Shown one piece after another: positions 1 through 13,894 of a stretch of 64,000 bases of DNA. The DNA comes from Thunnus maccoyii (Eukaryota; Chordata; Actinopteri; Scombriformes; Scombridae), in assembly GCF_910596095.1 (NCBI RefSeq), contig NC_056536.1:18661791-18725790 (forward strand), written 5' to 3'. The position numbers and the translations under genes are program-made. The notes under the pieces are model-generated. The model searched no databases and was not told where the DNA came from. It saw only the letters and a list, made by a program, of their open reading frames with translations. Each line of letters starts with the position of its first letter. Positions within the stretch are counted from its first letter, which is position 1.

Positions 1-152
1 GACCTCTATTGTTTTACATCAGAACAAATTCTACTGATGCTGGTTGAATATATGGAACCAGTCATTCCAGTTGTCCTGACACAACTTGCACACACTTTCA
101 TACACTTCTGACTGCACATAATACGATTCTTTGCCTCTTTGTGTGCTGTCAG

Positions 153-3100
153 GTGTACTATGAGCCCATGTTGAAGTTGGACATCTTGACAGAGAGTGAG
201 CTCGGGCAGATCTTTGGTACTCTGGACTCTCTCATTCCTCTCCATGAAGGTGAACAAATAATCTTTGCATTGCACTTTGCATACTCTTCCATTATCTAAT
301 TCTGGGCTTGGTTGGTGATAATAAAACATTATCATTTGTTTACTTTGAGTGGAATCATGTCATGTTTCCAAAAGATTACAGGCAAATAACCAACTATCAA
401 AATTCATTATTGAATGTTGTGTTTTACACATTTGAAGAGTTTTCTCTGATTTATTAGATTGATTTTGTTAAATGTGATTTTGCACACATTTGCCATACAT
501 GGATTTATATTTAGTCTTGTAGATATTGTAATATAGATGCTAACTATGTTTCCCAGCCCCAAAAGCAAGTGTGTAAAGCAAAGCTTTAGGGGGAGCGTTC
601 TTGCATTCTTTCACCTATGGTTAATGCTATAAATAAGCCAATGTAATGTCTTTTTTTCAGGTATAGGAAGCTGAATAAGCTGAGTGTGATGTTTTTGTGT
701 TTATCTGTCCTTGAGCTGTAGTAACACAGGCATTCTTGTCTGTTTTTATTTCATACCAGATCTTCTGGGTCGTCTTGAGCGGCTGAGGGGATCAGAGAAG
801 ACAGTGGGAGAGGTGGCGCCTACTCTGATAAGTTGGGTGAGTATCTCCATGGAAACCAAGGACAGAGAGAGAAGAAGAGAAAAGGGTACAACCCACCTTC
901 ACTCCAGTTCCTGTATCTGCTCTGCTATCTTCCTCTCTAAACCAGAGTCACTGAGTTCAATCTGTCTGTCTACACTCTCATCTGAACCGCATTCTCCTCC
1001 CCTCCTCTTCTGTGCAGTTCCCTTGCCTGGAGGCCTATGTTACATACTGCTGTAACCAGGTGGGAGCCAAAGCCCTGCTGGACCAGAAAAAGCACGAGAA
1101 GAGAGTGGAGCACTTCCTGCGCCTGTGTCAGGAGTCTTCGTTCAGCAGGAAACTGGACCTCTGGAGCTTCCTGGATCTCCCTCGAAGCCGTTTGGTCAAA
1201 TACCCCCTTTTGCTGAGAGAGATACAGAAGTGCACACCTCCAGAGCACCCTGATGAGGACGTGTTGCCTGATGCTGTGAGTTGATGTCCGACATGTTCAC
1301 TTACTTAAGATGATTGCTTAATCGATGTCAACACTCTGGACTTCCTGATGTTGGTCTTACTGTGACAGGTCTGATATTCTCATCCTCATTATATCAAGTT
1401 TTTGAGCAGGCTGGGATGTGAGCAGATAAAATGCACAATGATCCACAATTCACTGGTTGCCATGACAATAACGAACACCGCACTGTGGACCCTTTAATTC
1501 AAATATGAGTGTTTTTTGGAAAGGCTCTGAATGAGATCACATTGGCAGTTTAAGAAAGATGCGTGTACAGTCTGCTGCTTTAGATAGACCAGAGTTCTCC
1601 GTATTCATTCAGTACTGAAACTGCTCATTTAATCATTCTCACAATCTTGTAGGTCAGATTTTTTCATGGTAGCTTGAAAGTAAACCTCTATCTGTCCGAC
1701 TCTGTAGATTCTAACACAAAAATCCAAATTATTAAGGCCTACATTTACGTACGTATATTCAGTATTAATGGGTTGTGACTAACATACTGTAAATTGGTAT
1801 ATCCACTGAAATCCATCAGTCTGCATGTGTGGGAAGTCAAGGCATTTAGATTCAGCTAATATTTACTTTTTAAATCAACAATACACATTGGCGCCTCCAA
1901 ATGGCAAACATGATTCAGTAGCTAGTGATCCTGTGATGTGACATTAGCAACTTGAAAATACTTCAGTCATGTTCACTAATTTGGTTGGTCTGTAATTACT
2001 TATAGCAAAGGAGACTCAGGGAATGAGAAATGGAAAATATGTTGCTGTTCAGGAGACAATTTTGGCATTTGACATGTTTGCGGTCTCTTAAAATCTGTAT
2101 AAATGTATATCATATGTAATGAGTTTTATGCCATTCTGTACCCAGCCCAGATTCTTCATTTGGGACAAATTTAGCAACTCTAAAAGGTCTCTGTGTAACA
2201 CTTTGTTCTGCTCAGATGGACTTGATCCAGAGCATTGTGGCGCAGGTGAACAAGAAGACGGGAGAGGCTGAGTGTCAGTTCTACAGGCGGGGTCTTAACT
2301 ACATTGAGGACAGCCAGAGAATACCAGAGATCGGGCAGTCCCACTTCCTCCACTGCCACGGAGAGCTCAAGAACAACAAGGGCCAGGTAGCAGCTCAGTG
2401 TTGTTATGTTTAACTCTTCTAATGTCCCATTGATTGACCTTTGGTGTTGTTGATTTGTTTGTATCTCAGTTGAAGAAGGTCAAGTCATCCAAGATAGGGG
2501 TGTAATGTACTGATAAACAGTCTGGATCCATACACTCACAGACCTTTGCTTCTCTCTGCCTCAGTGTAGATTTTTAGTTCCCTCATATGAGTGTAGCACA
2601 TTACCCTGTATTTTGAAATAACCAGGAAATCCTGCACAATAGTGACCACTAGATTTGTCTGTAACATTTCAGTCCTCAGACCTTCGTCAGATAAAATAAA
2701 TAGCACCAGTATCAAATGTACATAAACATTTCTGAATTTATGAATTTCTAATATACAGTATAACAATACAAAGTTTGTTTTATGTGGTAACCATAAAATA
2801 TGATAATAATAAAATATATTTTATTATCAGAATACAATTTTATTCTTCGTTTTTGACATTTTTATTTCCCCAATGTCTGTTTGAATATTTTTTGTAAAGC
2901 CATATCTCTCTCTTTGTGTGTCTGTCTCCTCTGTCAGCGGCTGCATGTATTCCTGTTTGAACAGGCTTTGGTGCTGAGCAGACCCGGGGAGGACAAAGAT
3001 GGAGGTCAGGTGTTCAATGTCTACAGACAACCTCTGCGCAACGCCCTCTTAAATCTGGAGGAGATCCCAGATGGGGAGGCAGGAGGGAGCTCCTTCAGGG

Positions 3101-3594
3101 GAGCCTTCACTGGAGGAAATGATAAAGGTAACATATACTATATAAATCATATGAAAACATGATGTAGATCTAATTTCCTTGTGTATGCATGCATGACCTA
3201 CATACTCTTTGTCACATTGTTTTGAGTTAAATTTAGGCTGCTACAACTAACACTGCCCTGCCACTCCACCCCATTAGCTGAAGTGAAACCTACAATCTCT
3301 TGTACTCAATATCCTTCCCTCTTCTGTCTGTCCTTCCCTCTTCTAGTGAAGAACTGTTTCCGTGTTAGCAGCAGAGGGCGCTCCAAAGCTTACTCTTACA
3401 GCCTGCAGGCCAACGACTCCTTCAGCAAGCAGCAGTGGATCACCAGTCTGCGCCAAGCAATTGTCCAGATGCGAGATAAGAAAGCTCAGAGCAGTCAGCC
3501 GCAGCCACCCCCCCACGCTGATACCCCCCTCCATCACATGTCTTATCTCACCATCAACTCGGATACAGAGATGGTAGACCAAGACAGTCACTGA
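153..3594 (+). CDS. arhgef3-like: Rho guanine nucleotide exchange factor, ARHGEF3/NET1 family (5' end outside window)
   Basis: This is the 3' part of a Dbl-family exchange factor; in this family the DH-PH module loads GTP onto RhoA/RhoB. Exons read as 153-249, 760-836, 1018-1275, 2216-2386, 2938-3127 and 3347-3594, all with AG/GT borders and continuous frame, giving 346 residues. The DH part includes 'IFGTLDSLIPLHE' and 'FSRKLDLWSFLDLPRSRL', both diagnostic of ARHGEF3/NET1. The PH part starts near 'CHGELKNN', contains 'LRGAF'-type text (here FRGAFTGGND) and ends with 'LQANDSFSKQQWI'. The first exon resembles ARHGEF3 more; the 'ALLDQKK' stretch resembles NET1, so a fish ARHGEF3-like paralogue is the safest name. 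The C-terminus is a short Gln/Pro/His-rich tail without the NET1 PDZ-binding end. The 940-base intron 1276-2215 shows no recognised element. Confidence 0.88.
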
Positions 3595-3844
3595 CTGTCT
3601 GACTGATCATCAGGAGGCCTTTGGAGTGCCTATATATTTGTACATTGACGTCAGAAGGCATAAAATATGGACTTATGATTGTGCTTGGATGCACACATAG
3701 TATTTTCTACCTGGTTAAGTTTCTCTTCTTGCTTTTTCTGATGGATTATATGAATGTAGTAATGTGTACTGTACAGCTTGGCAGTATTATTGACTGTGAT
3801 TTTAACATGTAAAATGTTTCTGTTGTTATTATGTTGTTTTTTTT

Positions 3845-3850
3845 AATAAA
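3845..3850 (+). promoter_or_regulatory. Poly(A) signal of the RhoGEF gene
   Basis: A canonical AATAAA lies about 250 bases after the RhoGEF stop codon. The next gene's probable first exon starts only about 150-300 bases further on, so the two genes are tightly packed. Confidence 0.75.
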
Positions 3851-3949
3851 CTGACACTTAAAAGTTTATCGAGGTACTCGTGAAAAGTACACAAAGAGAA
3901 GTCTAAGTATAGCCAACAAGATCTACAGAGAAAAGATTAGAGATGATTA

Positions 3950-4161
3950 TCCTCCCTCCCTCTTTCTCTCCCTCTTTCTCTCTCTCACTCTCTCTCGGAC
4001 ACCAGTGACAGGGCAGGGGAGAGGGGTAGACTTTCAGTTCTAGCCTACAGACTCACAGTGAAACAGTAGACGTCCCCTTATGCATTTTTAACAGCTCAGC
4101 AGGTGATGGGAACAGTTTGGTTGGGACAGTTTGTCCACAGATAGAGTGACCAAGTGATCAG
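3950..4161 (+). promoter_or_regulatory. Probable promoter and non-coding first exon of the usp21-like gene
   Basis: A CT-rich tract (about 3950-3998) is followed by sequence ending in a good donor (CAG at 4159-4161, then GTGAGT). The next acceptor with a pyrimidine tract ends at 4850, just before the exon holding the start codon. This fits an untranslated first exon ending at 4161. The transcription start itself cannot be read from sequence. Confidence 0.45.
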
Positions 4162-4894
4162 GTGAGTCCAAACTGCTCTGTTTATTTGCGAATGCTACGA
4201 TATTTGCCAAGCGTTATTTGCAAACTAACTTTATATGCAAGATTTTATCCTTTACCTGCACAGAACAGCAAAAAAAAGTTGATTTGGCTTTAATAACATG
4301 TCAAAAGATACCTTGGTTGTGAGATTGGCATGTCATCTTTTATCGGTTATATAATCTTTCTCTGTACGGATTAATCAATGAACATCTGGGGCGAGGTGTC
4401 CAAAAATCTTTTTATAAATATGTGCCCTGAAGCTGTTATGTTAGTATCTGGATTCATTGAGGTCTCTGTCAGACCTTGACATTCCAAGCTGTTCTGCATA
4501 CTGTAATTACGAGAAAAAATTGTGTGCCAGAATGGATCAACTCAATCTATTCAAGATAAGGATTTACCTTAAAGGGATGGTCATTCACAAATTAATCCTG
4601 TTCTCTTTCCCTCAGCTGTGAATGACACCCCACTGCATTTTCCTGGAAAGAAAGGATTAAATACCCTACTGTGCATCATTCATTTAAAAAAAAAAAAAAG
4701 AGGGACTCTTTCTCTCTGTCAGGCAGCTTATGAACCACCACCACATTCTGCTCACCTTTGACCCTGCATGTGAGAAAACTGAAACTTACCCAGTCTGATT
4801 TGCAAACTACCTGCTTTGCATTTCTTGGGGAAGTCTTCTATCTGTCTCAGGATCACTTTTGGTTGACACATCTGAGGTTTACCAGTAAAATAGG

Positions 4895-7800
4895 ATGCCT
4901 GGAGCCAGTGGCGTCAACGTGGAGACCTCCTGTGAGGCCCTGTGTCGAACCCTGGTGTCCCAGAACGGCCTCCAGAGAGAGACGGCCGACATCTCCCAGT
5001 CTGTCCTCTACACCTCGCTGATGGGCCTGCTTCTGGTCACTGACGATGAGGTGTGCACAACACAACATCGCATAGATCTTTCATTTATTTTCAGACCTTC
5101 AAGTCCGTAGTGATGTGACAACAGAAAATCTGTCAATCCTGTTTTGTTCTTTATGTGGAATTTATTGGACGCTCATGACACAAATGTAAACACAAAGAAA
5201 TCGTACGAATTAATGGCGAGTACACATCAACACACACGTGTTTAAGCACCTGTCAGCACTCCTTGGTCTCTAATAGGATGAATGCGGCTGACCTCCTTTT
5301 AGCCTTTCTTGTTATGCTAACGAGATAAGAGGGCTAAATCTGTCCTAGCTATTTTGAACACACATATACACACAATGACATGGCGGCGGGGTTAGGGCAG
5401 ACAGACAGTAACATGTTGTACGGACACAGCCAGGGGTCAAATAGTAGGACACACGTTATGACATGCATGTGTATACTTTTACAAACTACTTAGACTAGTT
5501 AAATTAGGCTATATACTGTACTTAGATGTGACAGGTTATATATTACTGGTCAGTAGCTCTTCTTTGTTCACTTTATTTTCCAGAAAGAGCAGCTCGCCTT
5601 AGGAAGTGGACGGGTTGGCCTTAGAAACATTGGGAACACAGTAAGTGTTGAATGATGCAGGATGTTATTTAAACATTTAAAGAAATACTTTCAGAGTCAC
5701 CAGAATAAATTTTATACTTTGTCTCCAACTTAGTGTTTCCTGAATGCAGTAGTCCAGTGTTTGTCTCACACGCGTGGCCTACGGGACTACTGCCTCCTCA
5801 AATCCTACAGGCATGAGAAGTTCTCCAAAGAGGAGGCAAAACTTATGGAAGGTGTGTTCTCCTCTCCTGCTGTTCCCCTCCTCTGCCTATTATTCTGTCT
5901 GTGTTATGTTTTCCTATTGTCTCATTGCTGCTTGTCTTCCTGTGCCAGCTTTCTCTCAGATGCTGTCAGGCTTATGGGATGTAAATGAAGGAGACACAGT
6001 TGTAAATCCACGACAATTTTACAATATTTTCAGAGAAGCGGTGCCTTACTTCAGTGGATACAGGTGAGAAGATACGTGGAGGATGTTTTTTCTTTCTATG
6101 AAACTTTTGTGCAGGCAACATTTCTGTAGTTCAAAGGCAAATCCATTAACTACTTTGTATATATATATGAAGGTAGATACATTTTTTGACTGTAGATACC
6201 AAACAGTATGCCATCCACTTTTGTATCAGCACAACTGTTTCAAGGACAAGAGATTAACTGTAAACTGCTTTGCCACCAGTACAAATGCTCTTTTTTTGGT
6301 TTTGTTCTAGAGACTTGTAAAGAAGTAGCTGCCTATAACAGTGACATTAAGAAATCTCTGTGTGTCTTCCTTTCTGTGTTTAATCCAGTCAACAGGATGC
6401 TCAGGAGTTTCTCAGGTTCCTATTGGACAAGCTGCACACAGAAATCAACCGCAGACCCTATGTTCGACGAACAGGGAAGGACCCCGAACAAAAATATGCC
6501 CGATTTAGGTGAGTATTTTTCTGTGGCAAAAAATTCCATCCTTGACATTTTGAAACCCATCACATGAACACATTTTGCTCTCTCTCTCTCTCTCCCTTCA
6601 TTTCTAATGCTCCTGCAGGATTTCGGAAGAGGCCGCTGCCATGTGGAAGAAGCACTTAGAGAGAGATGACAGCAGAATAGTAGGTGAGGAGAGCAATCCA
6701 GTGATCCTTCAGTCTCATCTGCTACATGAGTTTAATGTAGGCAACCACTGATATTTCTTGCCACTGTTCACCCCCCTTTTCACTCTTCTGACAGACTTAT
6801 TCTCAGGCCAGCTGCGGAGCTCGCTGCATTGCTCAGTGTGCTCCCACTACTCCAACACATTCGATGTGTTCTGCGATCTGTCGCTGCCCATCCCCAAGAA
6901 GAGCTTCGCTGGGGAGGTCACACTGAGGGATTGCCTGGACCTGTTCTCTCAGGAGGAGAAACTGGATAAAGAGAATTCCCCTGTGAGTTAACATAGAGAA
7001 ATCCATTATGTTAGGGTCAAAGGTCAATGACTTTGTATAGTTCTTGCTGAGAGCAGTGAGCTAGGGGTGGTTTTGTCAAATACTGATTTTTTTTTTATCA
7101 GTTTGTACCCCATAATTTATAATTTTATTAATTTAACTCATGATCTTTTCATATATGTACTGTAAACAAGGAGAAAACGTAACTGTAGATAACATGAATT
7201 GGTGTAGCTCTCTGATGATGGGTGCTCATCTGAACCCTAGTTACCTGCTCTTAATCGTCTCTTCAAACATACAAGGCAGACATCCTAAAAGACTCACTCA
7301 GTTATCACATGGGGTTAGTTATGTACATCAGACCCTGTGCAGTTTCAAATATTTTTTAAAATGTTGAGGTTTGCTTGTGTTTGTTGATGTATTTCAGATG
7401 TGTGAGAGGTGTAACAGGCGTACAGAGTGCACCAAGCGGCTGTCCATCCAGAGGTTTCCCCAGGTTATCGTCATACGTATCCTTGGCAACAACTCTTATT
7501 TATTAACCTTATTAGTGAGCTATGTTTACATGCAGGAAGTTATGTTTATGCTTAACAATCTCAATCAGATCTGAATCGTTTTACGACGTCACGGTGGTCT
7601 ATCAGTAAAAGCACCGTGTATGTGTCTTTCCCGCTCACTAACTTGGACCTCAGTCCCTACGGACCTGTCGACTGCGGTAAAACTACCAAACTTTTCTCTC
7701 AATTTATCTACTGTGTATACATGTCTCCTTTATTCCTCCATTCATGCATCAGCCCCTTTCATGTGTATGCTTGGGTCAACCGTGTGTGCCACTGAGTATG

Positions 7801-8727
7801 GTGTAAAGTATGGCGTACAATGGTTGAAATGATAAAATATGCAGGAAAGGTCTGTCCTACCTTAAAAAGAAAGAAAAGCAGCCTATGTTAAAGCAATTAT
7901 TTGAAAACTTTGACATCAGTGGATAGAGCACACTATATAACACAATAATAATGATACAATATTCCAGCTGTCTCCAGCTGTACTTGAAACATGGATATTA
8001 TGGTTTCATGGCATGACGGGACACAAGGACAATGATTAATTGATGAATTATTTAGTTTATGAAATGTCAAAAAATAATGACAAATTCTCATCCTTCATTT
8101 CATGATACGGAAGTATAAGAGTGTAGAGCTTTAACCAAAAATGTATGTATGTTTGCTTGATAATTAAAACATTTCACTGACTGGCAAAATTATAATCAAT
8201 TATGTGTAATAATTAACCAACTGAAATACAATGTAATGGAAAATGAAGGTGCTATGTTTCAATTGATATTGTTAGTAGTTTCTTGAATGTAACAAGATGA
8301 TTTCTTTCTTGGAAAATTCACACAACATTTTAAGTATATAATAAGTCATTGTGTCTCTGTTTGTCCCCATAGGCCCCATTCTGTATGATTTATATGCAAT
8401 ATGTAACCATGCTGGGACGGTGAACATGGGTCACTATACAGCCTGCTGTTCAGATGAGAATGGTTGGTGCTTCTACAATGATTCCAGGTGAGACTTGTCC
8501 TGCACTCAAATCATTTTGTTTTAATATGCAATGATCTGCCAACTGCAAAAAACCTTTTTCGTCTGTATTGAGACACCCTCTATATAAACCTGGAGCTGTT
8601 CCTCACAGTTACTCTCCATCTACCCACCTACAGTGTGACTCCAGTCTCAGAGAACCAGCTTCAGACCAATCAAGCCTATGTGCTGTTCTACCGGCGCAGC
8701 AACAGCACCGCCACCATAAGGAAATAG
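4895..8727 (+). CDS. usp21: Ubiquitin-specific protease, USP21/USP2 type
   Basis: A cysteine deubiquitinase that removes ubiquitin from substrates. Coding exons: 4895-5050, 5584-5640, 5734-5851, 5949-6063, 6389-6508, 6619-6683, 6795-6982, 7398-7476, 7569-7676, 8373-8487, 8634-8727; all keep frame and give 404 residues. The catalytic Cys (about 72) lies in 'GLRNIGNTCFLNAVVQCL' split across two exons; the His box is 'NMGHYTACC' (about H356) and the Asn box 'FYNDSS' (about N371). Two CxxC pairs, 'CSVC' and 'CERC', form the family's zinc site. 'FSGYSQQDAQEFLRFLLD', 'FCDLSLPIPKK' and 'VSENQ' favour USP21 over USP2. The N-terminal extension is only about 60 residues, far shorter than in human USP21 (565 residues in total), so an upstream coding exon or alternative start could be missed. 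Intron 7677-8372 is AT-rich with nothing recognised. Confidence 0.88.
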
Positions 8728-9497
8728 ACCTCAGACTGGCTGAGGCAGGCAGCCAATCAGAGCAACTTTACCTCCAGTGTCCATAGAAACAAATAGAAGC
8801 AGCAGTGCTGTAAAACTGGCATCTATGAACTTCTCAATCACAATAAGCATGCCCTCAAATAAACTCTGAGGAGCAGCAGAGAAAAGCCTTGTTCACTGTA
8901 GGGGGGCTTGAAAAGGTGATCGACCCTTCTAAATCATGGAGAGGCTGTTGAAGAGTCTCAGTGAGGGTGATAAGACAGCTCAGGCAGACTGTAGCCTTAA
9001 GAGTCCCTGTGCCCTAGTTCTCAGGCAGGAGTGAGCGATGTACTCACGCATGATGCAGAGCTCTTATTGTGAGATAATCGTGACTCATGCTTTCTAACAT
9101 AACCCCAAATAAACAGAAATATATCTTGGGTGAAATAGAAATTAGGCAACATTTTAAGCTACAGTTAATGGAAATGTAGTTTAATTTAATATGTAAATAT
9201 CTGTAGCCTATGCTATATCTATGCTGTCTTTTTATCTTAATCTCCCTGCACATGGACAGATGATGTATTTATTCCATTCTGGTGACTTGAACATATATAT
9301 GTATATATATATGGGCTATATTTTCCCTTTAACTAAATTATGATTTCTATGTGTATATATGCATATATGTGTGTATTTTTTTTTTTTTTTACATTTGTGT
9401 CTGCTGTTATAGAACAAAAGTTAAAACATATTTTGTATATATGGGCGAATACACAATTGAATGTATTGCATAAGTGATCTTTGAAACAGTTAATAAA
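8728..9497 (+). other. 3' untranslated region of usp21-like gene, poly(A) signal at 9492-9497
   Basis: Non-coding sequence after the stop, with short TATATG repeats near 9290-9370 and a T-run at 9378-9391. It ends with AATAAA at 9492-9497. No open frame with family similarity was seen on either strand. Confidence 0.6.
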
Positions 9498-9568
9498 AGA
9501 TCTATGAACAAGTCTGAGACTTTATTTTTAATGAAGTTAGAGCCACGCACTAACTTCTACTAACTGTA

Positions 9569-9622
9569 ATGCAGTATTTTTACATTGTTGTATTGGTACT
9601 TTTACTTGAGTAAAGGATCTAC
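9569..9622. repeat. Fragment of a common teleost interspersed repeat
   Basis: The text 'TTGGTACTTTTACTTGAGTA' and its flanks match from memory a motif seen very often in fish intergenic DNA. Only a short fragment remains. The class is not determined here. Confidence 0.4.
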
Positions 9623-9636
9623 ACACTGCATACAGC

Positions 9637-9946
9637 GCTGCCAGGATCCTGATGAGTGTGCGAAAACACAAACATATAACACCAATTCTGTTTTCATTGC
9701 ATTGGCTCCTTGTTTGCTTCAGGATTGACTACAAAGTCATGCTACTCACATGTTTAAAAAAAGGCCTAAAAAACCTTTCAATTCAGACTTTTTCATCTTT
9801 TTCATCTCAACTCTTGTCATTATTATTTTCTCTATGTTTTGTGTTCTATTTTATTAATACTGTAGCACTTTGAGTTTCACTATGAATGAAAACTGAGGTA
9901 CAGATTAAATGTATTATTATTATTATTGTTATTATTATTATTATAT
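9637..9946 (+). mobile_element. 3' end of an L2-like non-LTR retrotransposon (LINE) with ATT-repeat tail
   Basis: One frame reads a degraded C-terminal reverse-transcriptase stretch: 'RKHKHITPILFSLHWLLVCF' followed by 'RIDYKVMLLT', the usual '(H)ITPxLxSLHWLPVxxRIDFKxLLL' text of L2-type fish LINEs. A short 3' tail follows ('CACTTTGAGTTTCACTATG'), then an ATT microsatellite at 9912-9944, as expected for L2-like 3' ends. The copy is 5'-truncated and non-functional. It ends about 30 bases upstream of the likely rhoa promoter. Confidence 0.75.
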
Positions 9947-9959
9947 GTAAGTAAGGGGG

Positions 9960-10067
9960 TGTCAGCCTGCTGTCGAATGACGTCGCTGCGCACATGCGTA
10001 TGAGCGGTGGGCGGAGTTTTCCAGTCGGTCAGGAAGAGGAGAAAGGCGGACACAGAAACATCAAGCG
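9960..10067 (+). promoter_or_regulatory. rhoa: rhoa promoter and non-coding exon 1
   Basis: A CRE-like TGACGTCG lies at 9978-9984. An NRF1-like TGCGCACATGCG follows at 9987-9998. A GA-rich exon then ends at 10067 before the donor GTAATC. The CpG content rises here compared with the flanks. The coding exon begins 600 bases downstream after an untranslated intron, the usual rhoa layout. Binding of CREB/ATF or NRF1 is inferred from motifs only. Confidence 0.6.
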
Positions 10068-10665
10068 GTAATCTTTTTCAGCGACGGCTTTTAAACTTTA
10101 GCCCGACTCTTGTTTTAGGCACATAAGTATATCAGTAGTGCGATGAATGCTGTCGTTACAATTTCAGAAAGTATACCTTGAGTGACAGCTATAAAAACCA
10201 CGGGAAACACCATTAGCTTTCCTGCTAGCTAGCTGGTTTGACAGGCCCGGACTAACGTACACTGTACAGCTTTTCAGCCAGGAATGGGAACACAGCACGG
10301 AAATGTTTTCTGTTTACACCCTCTACCTCCAAGGCACCCTCCCTGTTAGCCAGCTGGATCGTTTTGGTCTAGATTAATGTCGTGCTTTAGGATTTAATGA
10401 AACTCGGAGGATATTAGGAGACCAGTCTGCTACCGTTACCAACGTTTTCTGAGCTGTTACCTTTGCTTAGTGCAAGCCAAGGGGAACTGTTGATAATGCA
10501 TATCAAGTATTGTAATATCTCCTTATAAAAAGAACGTTTGAACGTCTATTTCACCCTGTTTGTGTGTGTATAATATATATACACTATTGGTTAAAATATG
10601 TTTGTGTGTATTCGTAGTGAGAAGTAGTGACATGCAATAACCTTGTTTCGGGCACTTTTCTGTAG

Positions 10666-12360
<1,695 letters not shown>

Positions 12361-13894
12361 GCCCTGGGAAAAGAGGGAGCTGCTCTCAAGCACAGATGGA
12401 GAGGGCAGCTTCCATTGAGATTTGACATAGGGGAGAATATCGGGGAGGGCCCAGAAAAGTTATACGGATACTCAATTTCTGATCACCCAAATACCCTCAG
12501 AAAATTAAAGCAGATCTGAAATGATTTGATAGGCTTATACACCTTGGTCCTTGGTCTATAAATAAGGTTATGTGCCATTTTGCTTGTGCCTATCAAAAAC
12601 TTTGAGATCTAGAGGTCTGATGGGCAGATGGGGGGGTGGTGATTTGAAGTTGAGTAGATGTAAACAGGGGTTAAAATGTGCCATGATGGGAATGAAGAGA
12701 GAAAAGGTCCTTTCCAGGCCAAAGACAATGGGGACACAAGAAAGACAGAAAAAAAGACCAGAAAAAAGATAAATATATAAGATGATAAGGATTGAATTAA
12801 GACCATGTCTAAGTGGGTTTTACACAGTATCGCCTACATGTAGTGCCTTGAGAGCAGTGGTCAGGAAGAGTAAGGTGAGGGGTAGGGATTCATAACCTAG
12901 ATGGGGTACTTTGTCATTTGTAGTGTCCAAACCTTACGTTTGTGAATGCTTTCTCCCTGTCATTGGCTTGGCTCCTTCAGGCCCATGTTCTGACTCAGGC
13001 GCTATGCAGGGGTATGCCTAAAATAGATTGTATGAGATATTTTCCCATACTGAATTACTTACCTGTACTTAAAAGAGTGTGTGTGTGTGTTTGCGTGTGT
13101 GCAACTGTATGGTGGTTTGTTTTCTCCAGTGCAGGTCTGCATGCAGTGAATGTGTGTATATTTGTGTGGGTGTGTATTAACATATGTGTCTATGTACTGT
13201 ATGCATGGAAAGGCCTTCTGCGTCACTGACTTAACCCCTTGTTTCCATGCCAAAGTTACCACTGATGGCCACATTTTATGCCTCAGATGGGTAATGGAAT
13301 TAACAGTTACTCAGAGTGACATAGAAACCTTCACTTTACTGGAAGACATTGTACTATAGCTAGAGGCACAATCAGGTTAAACATATTCTGAGTTTTTAGG
13401 ACCTTTTTTTTGTGTGTATACAAGAGATTCATTCGATTGTGTTAATCAGTGGGTCAAATCATGAGTGGTGTAGTTGGTAAGTTGAATATTATTTCAGATA
13501 GATTATAGGCTTATCTTATTACTATAATGTTCATAATGTACTGTATGTCTTACAAGGCCTTGTAAGGACATGTTAATGATGTGTATTTCAAGTTTGCCTT
13601 TTACTCCTCAGCCCCCTTTAATGATATTGTCATTATTGTACTATAACTTTTTAATGTTGTTGTCTCTAATTTTCTTAGTATATTTTAATCATTTTACTTA
13701 ATCCTACTGTTATGATCAGCTTATGATAAACTGTAACCATAGTATTGTGTCATTTAATTAATTGATGGTCAAGCTTTGGGTGCAAGGCTGGAAGGTTTTG
13801 GGGGTGGGCTGCTAGATGAGGGTTTTTTTTTTCCTTTTTGTTTTTTGTACTGTGACATCTTGGGATTTCTGGATTTTTTGTTTTATCAAATAAA
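12361..13894 (+). other. rhoa: rhoa 3' untranslated region, poly(A) signal at 13889-13894
   Basis: About 1.5 kb of non-coding sequence follows the rhoa stop. It includes short GT-rich runs near 13078-13100 and 13148-13200. It ends in AATAAA at 13889-13894. Long rhoa 3' UTRs are usual in vertebrates. Open frames within it have no family similarity. Confidence 0.75.

Noticed and set aside
9652-9873. 73-codon frame near rhoa as a gene
   Set aside because: Its text is the reverse-transcriptase end of an L2-like LINE and it is truncated.
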